Origin: Pelotomaculum sp. UBA3102
GTDB lineage: Bacteria > Bacillota > Desulfotomaculia > Desulfotomaculales > Pelotomaculaceae
Assembly (NCBI GenBank): GCA_002365865.1
Contig: DFAQ01000034.1
Coordinates: 1 to 5,285 of the forward strand
Direction: 5' to 3'
DNA length: 5,285 nucleotides
Part shown: piece after piece, positions 4,707-5,285 of the stretch
How the letters are laid out: each line of letters opens with the position of its first letter
How positions within the stretch are numbered: position 1 is the stretch's first letter
Translations under genes and position numbers: made by a program
The notes under the pieces: generated by a model
What the model was told of the DNA's origin: nothing
The model's database searches: none
What the model saw: only the letters and a program-made list of their open reading frames with translations

Positions 4707-5009
4707 CTAGGGCCTCATATTTATCTGGACCATTCTTACTATTTCAGCGATAAATCCACCGATTAAAGGGAGATTAAGCATAACCAACTTTCTTAAAAAA
4801 AATATTGCCAAGGCCCCCAAAATTGTAAACCCTACCGCTATGCCGAGTCCCCTGGCAACACCCGAAATAAAATTTATATACATTAACCTCCAGGGTCTTT
4901 CAAGTAATCGAACGTACTCGGCAAGTTTCATTTTTTCTACGTTTACGGCCAGTTCAGCAACCTTGTCCGACAGGGCTTGAATCAGCCGGTTAAGCCTTTC
5001 GTCTTCCAT
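4707..5009 (-). CDS. DUF5665 family small membrane protein
   Basis: The product has 100 residues from the ATG at 5009. An N-terminal amphipathic, probably coiled-coil helix (about 4-36, including LNRLIQALSDKVAELAVNVEKMKLAEYVRLLERP) leads into RLMYINFISGVARGLGIAVGFTILGALAIFFL, which holds one clear membrane segment (about 47-71). A conserved close follows: NLPLIGGFIAEIVRMVQ. This arrangement matches the DUF5665 family of Firmicutes; its function is unknown. The frame stays open upstream to a GTG at 5084, giving 125 residues, but no Shine-Dalgarno sequence lies there. GAGGA precedes the ATG at 5009 by 5 nt, and the family similarity begins there. It is the first gene of an operon with the YteA-like zinc-finger gene, suggesting co-expression. 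Confidence 0.85.
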   Translation of the reverse strand: MEDERLNRLIQALSDKVAELAVNVEKMKLAEYVRLLERPWRLMYINFISGVARGLGIAVGFTILGALAIFFLRKLVMLNLPLIGGFIAEIVRMVQINMRP

Positions 5010-5014
5010 ACCGG

Positions 5015-5019
5015 TCCTC
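5015..5019 (-). promoter_or_regulatory. Ribosome binding site that sets the DUF5665 start at 5009
   Basis: GAGGA (5019-5015 on the - strand) sits 5 nt before the ATG at 5009. The upstream in-frame GTG (5084) and ATG (5081) have no purine-rich site in front of them. Confidence 0.6.
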
Positions 5020-5124
5020 ACACCAATAAAAGTTTGCCCTATTAATGTTTCCCGAAAACATATAAATAATCCCGCCAGCATCACGAAAAAGCCGGTCTAT
5101 CTGCCGGAACGACAGCATTTGTTC

Positions 5125-5152
5125 AAAATACAGGCCTAAATAAGAATGTCGA
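5125..5152 (-). promoter_or_regulatory. Possible promoter of the DUF5665/zinc-finger operon
   Basis: On the - strand, TCGACA (5152-5147) matches 5 of 6 bases of the -35 and TATTTT (5130-5125) matches 4 of 6 bases of the -10, 16 bp apart. This would give a leader of about 110 nt before 5009. Other weak candidates exist in this AT-rich stretch, so the call is tentative. Confidence 0.28.
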
Positions 5153-5218
5153 ATATTGTTTTTTATAAATTACAATATACCTAAAAATTAAATAACCTAA
5201 AAAAGGATTTTTAAACTG

Positions 5219-5285
5219 ATGGCAGCATATAGCCACAATTTCCTAAATTTAAGACTTAAATCCCTTGCATGTATACTAAGGGCAT
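5219..5285 (+). CDS. Possible start of a rightward gene, cut by the window edge
   Basis: An ATG at 5219 opens a frame with no stop for the 22 complete codons left in the window, beginning MAAYSHNFLNLRLKSL. AAAAGGA (5201-5207) lies 11 nt upstream, which is somewhat far for a ribosome binding site. I recognise no family. The frame also covers a perfect palindrome and promoter-like hexamers, which argues that this may instead be intergenic DNA. Twenty-two codons are too few to decide. Confidence 0.2.
   Translation, partial: MAAYSHNFLNLRLKSLACILRA
5247..5261. promoter_or_regulatory. Perfect 7-1-7 palindrome ATTTAAG-A-CTTAAAT, possible operator
   Basis: ATTTAAG (5247-5253) and CTTAAAT (5255-5261) are exact reverse complements around one A. 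The palindrome overlaps the -35-like hexamer of a possible rightward promoter. The half-site TTAAG/CTTAA also occurs in the dyad at 3447-3461, with wider spacing. Regulator binding is inference. Confidence 0.35.
5249..5277 (+). promoter_or_regulatory. Possible rightward promoter at the window edge
   Basis: TTAAGA (5249-5254) matches 4 of 6 bases of the -35 and TATACT (5272-5277) matches 5 of 6 bases of the -10, with a 17-bp spacer. CCCTT (5262-5266) and AAGGG (5278-5282) bracket the -10 as a small inverted repeat. If real, it drives a gene to the right of the window. Confidence 0.35.

Noticed and set aside
5010..5084. 25-residue N-terminal extension of the DUF5665 protein from the GTG at 5084
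   Set aside because: No Shine-Dalgarno sequence precedes it. Family similarity begins at the ATG at 5009, which has GAGGA 5 nt upstream.
5090..5108. CCGG-8 nt-CCGG hairpin followed by CTTTTT on the - strand as a terminator
   Set aside because: The stem is only 4 bp of self-complementary CCGG, and it would sit in the leader of the DUF5665 operon without a clear gene to terminate.
1..5285. Sigma-54 (-24/-12) promoters that the regulator might act on
   Set aside because: I found no TGGC-N8-TTGC-like element with proper spacing in any intergenic segment, which fits the loss of the GAFTGA motif.

Overview
The window looks like chromosomal DNA from a Gram-positive, probably spore-forming anaerobe of the class Clostridia. 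A Desulfotomaculum/Pelotomaculum-type Peptococcaceae is my best guess. This rests on protein style: a GAF-PAS-AAA+-Fis regulator, a YteA-type TraR/DksA zinc-finger protein, a DUF5665 membrane protein and a DUF151 nuclease-family protein. It also rests on strong GGAGG-type ribosome binding sites, roughly 50% GC genes and AT-rich spacers. No phage, transposase, CRISPR array, tRNA or rRNA is visible.

Layout. Positions 1-155 hold a repeat-like GC-rich edge, a small terminator from an upstream gene and an AT-rich leader with a near-perfect dyad. A large + strand regulator gene (165-1982) follows. It meets a small - strand winged-helix-like gene (1993-2262) tail to tail at one hairpin that contains both stop codons. 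Next on the - strand is a cation diffusion facilitator transporter (2375-3343) with a cysteine-rich tail and a strong terminator whose stem begins inside the coding sequence. A 197-bp divergent spacer (3344-3540) carries back-to-back promoters: an extended -10 that would make the transporter mRNA leaderless, and a near-consensus promoter with a structured leader for a DUF151 bifunctional-nuclease-family gene (3541-4020). That gene overlaps the end of a convergent two-gene - strand operon by 4 bp. The operon runs DUF5665 membrane protein (4707-5009) then YteA-like zinc-finger protein (4017-4688). The right edge (5010-5285) is AT-rich and holds a perfect 7-1-7 palindrome, a possible outward promoter and possibly the start of another gene.

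How the parts relate. I see no single multi-gene system here; these are mostly short independent transcription units. The most unusual item is the regulator. It has the architecture of a sigma-54 activator, but the GAFTGA sigma-54 contact loop is shortened and lost, and an arginine-finger position is leucine. It therefore probably does not act as a classical sigma-54 activator. Other points of interest are the seven-cysteine tail of the transporter, its apparent leaderless start, and the structured leader and promoter-proximal dyads. Identifications come from recognising sequence motifs by eye; no database search was run.
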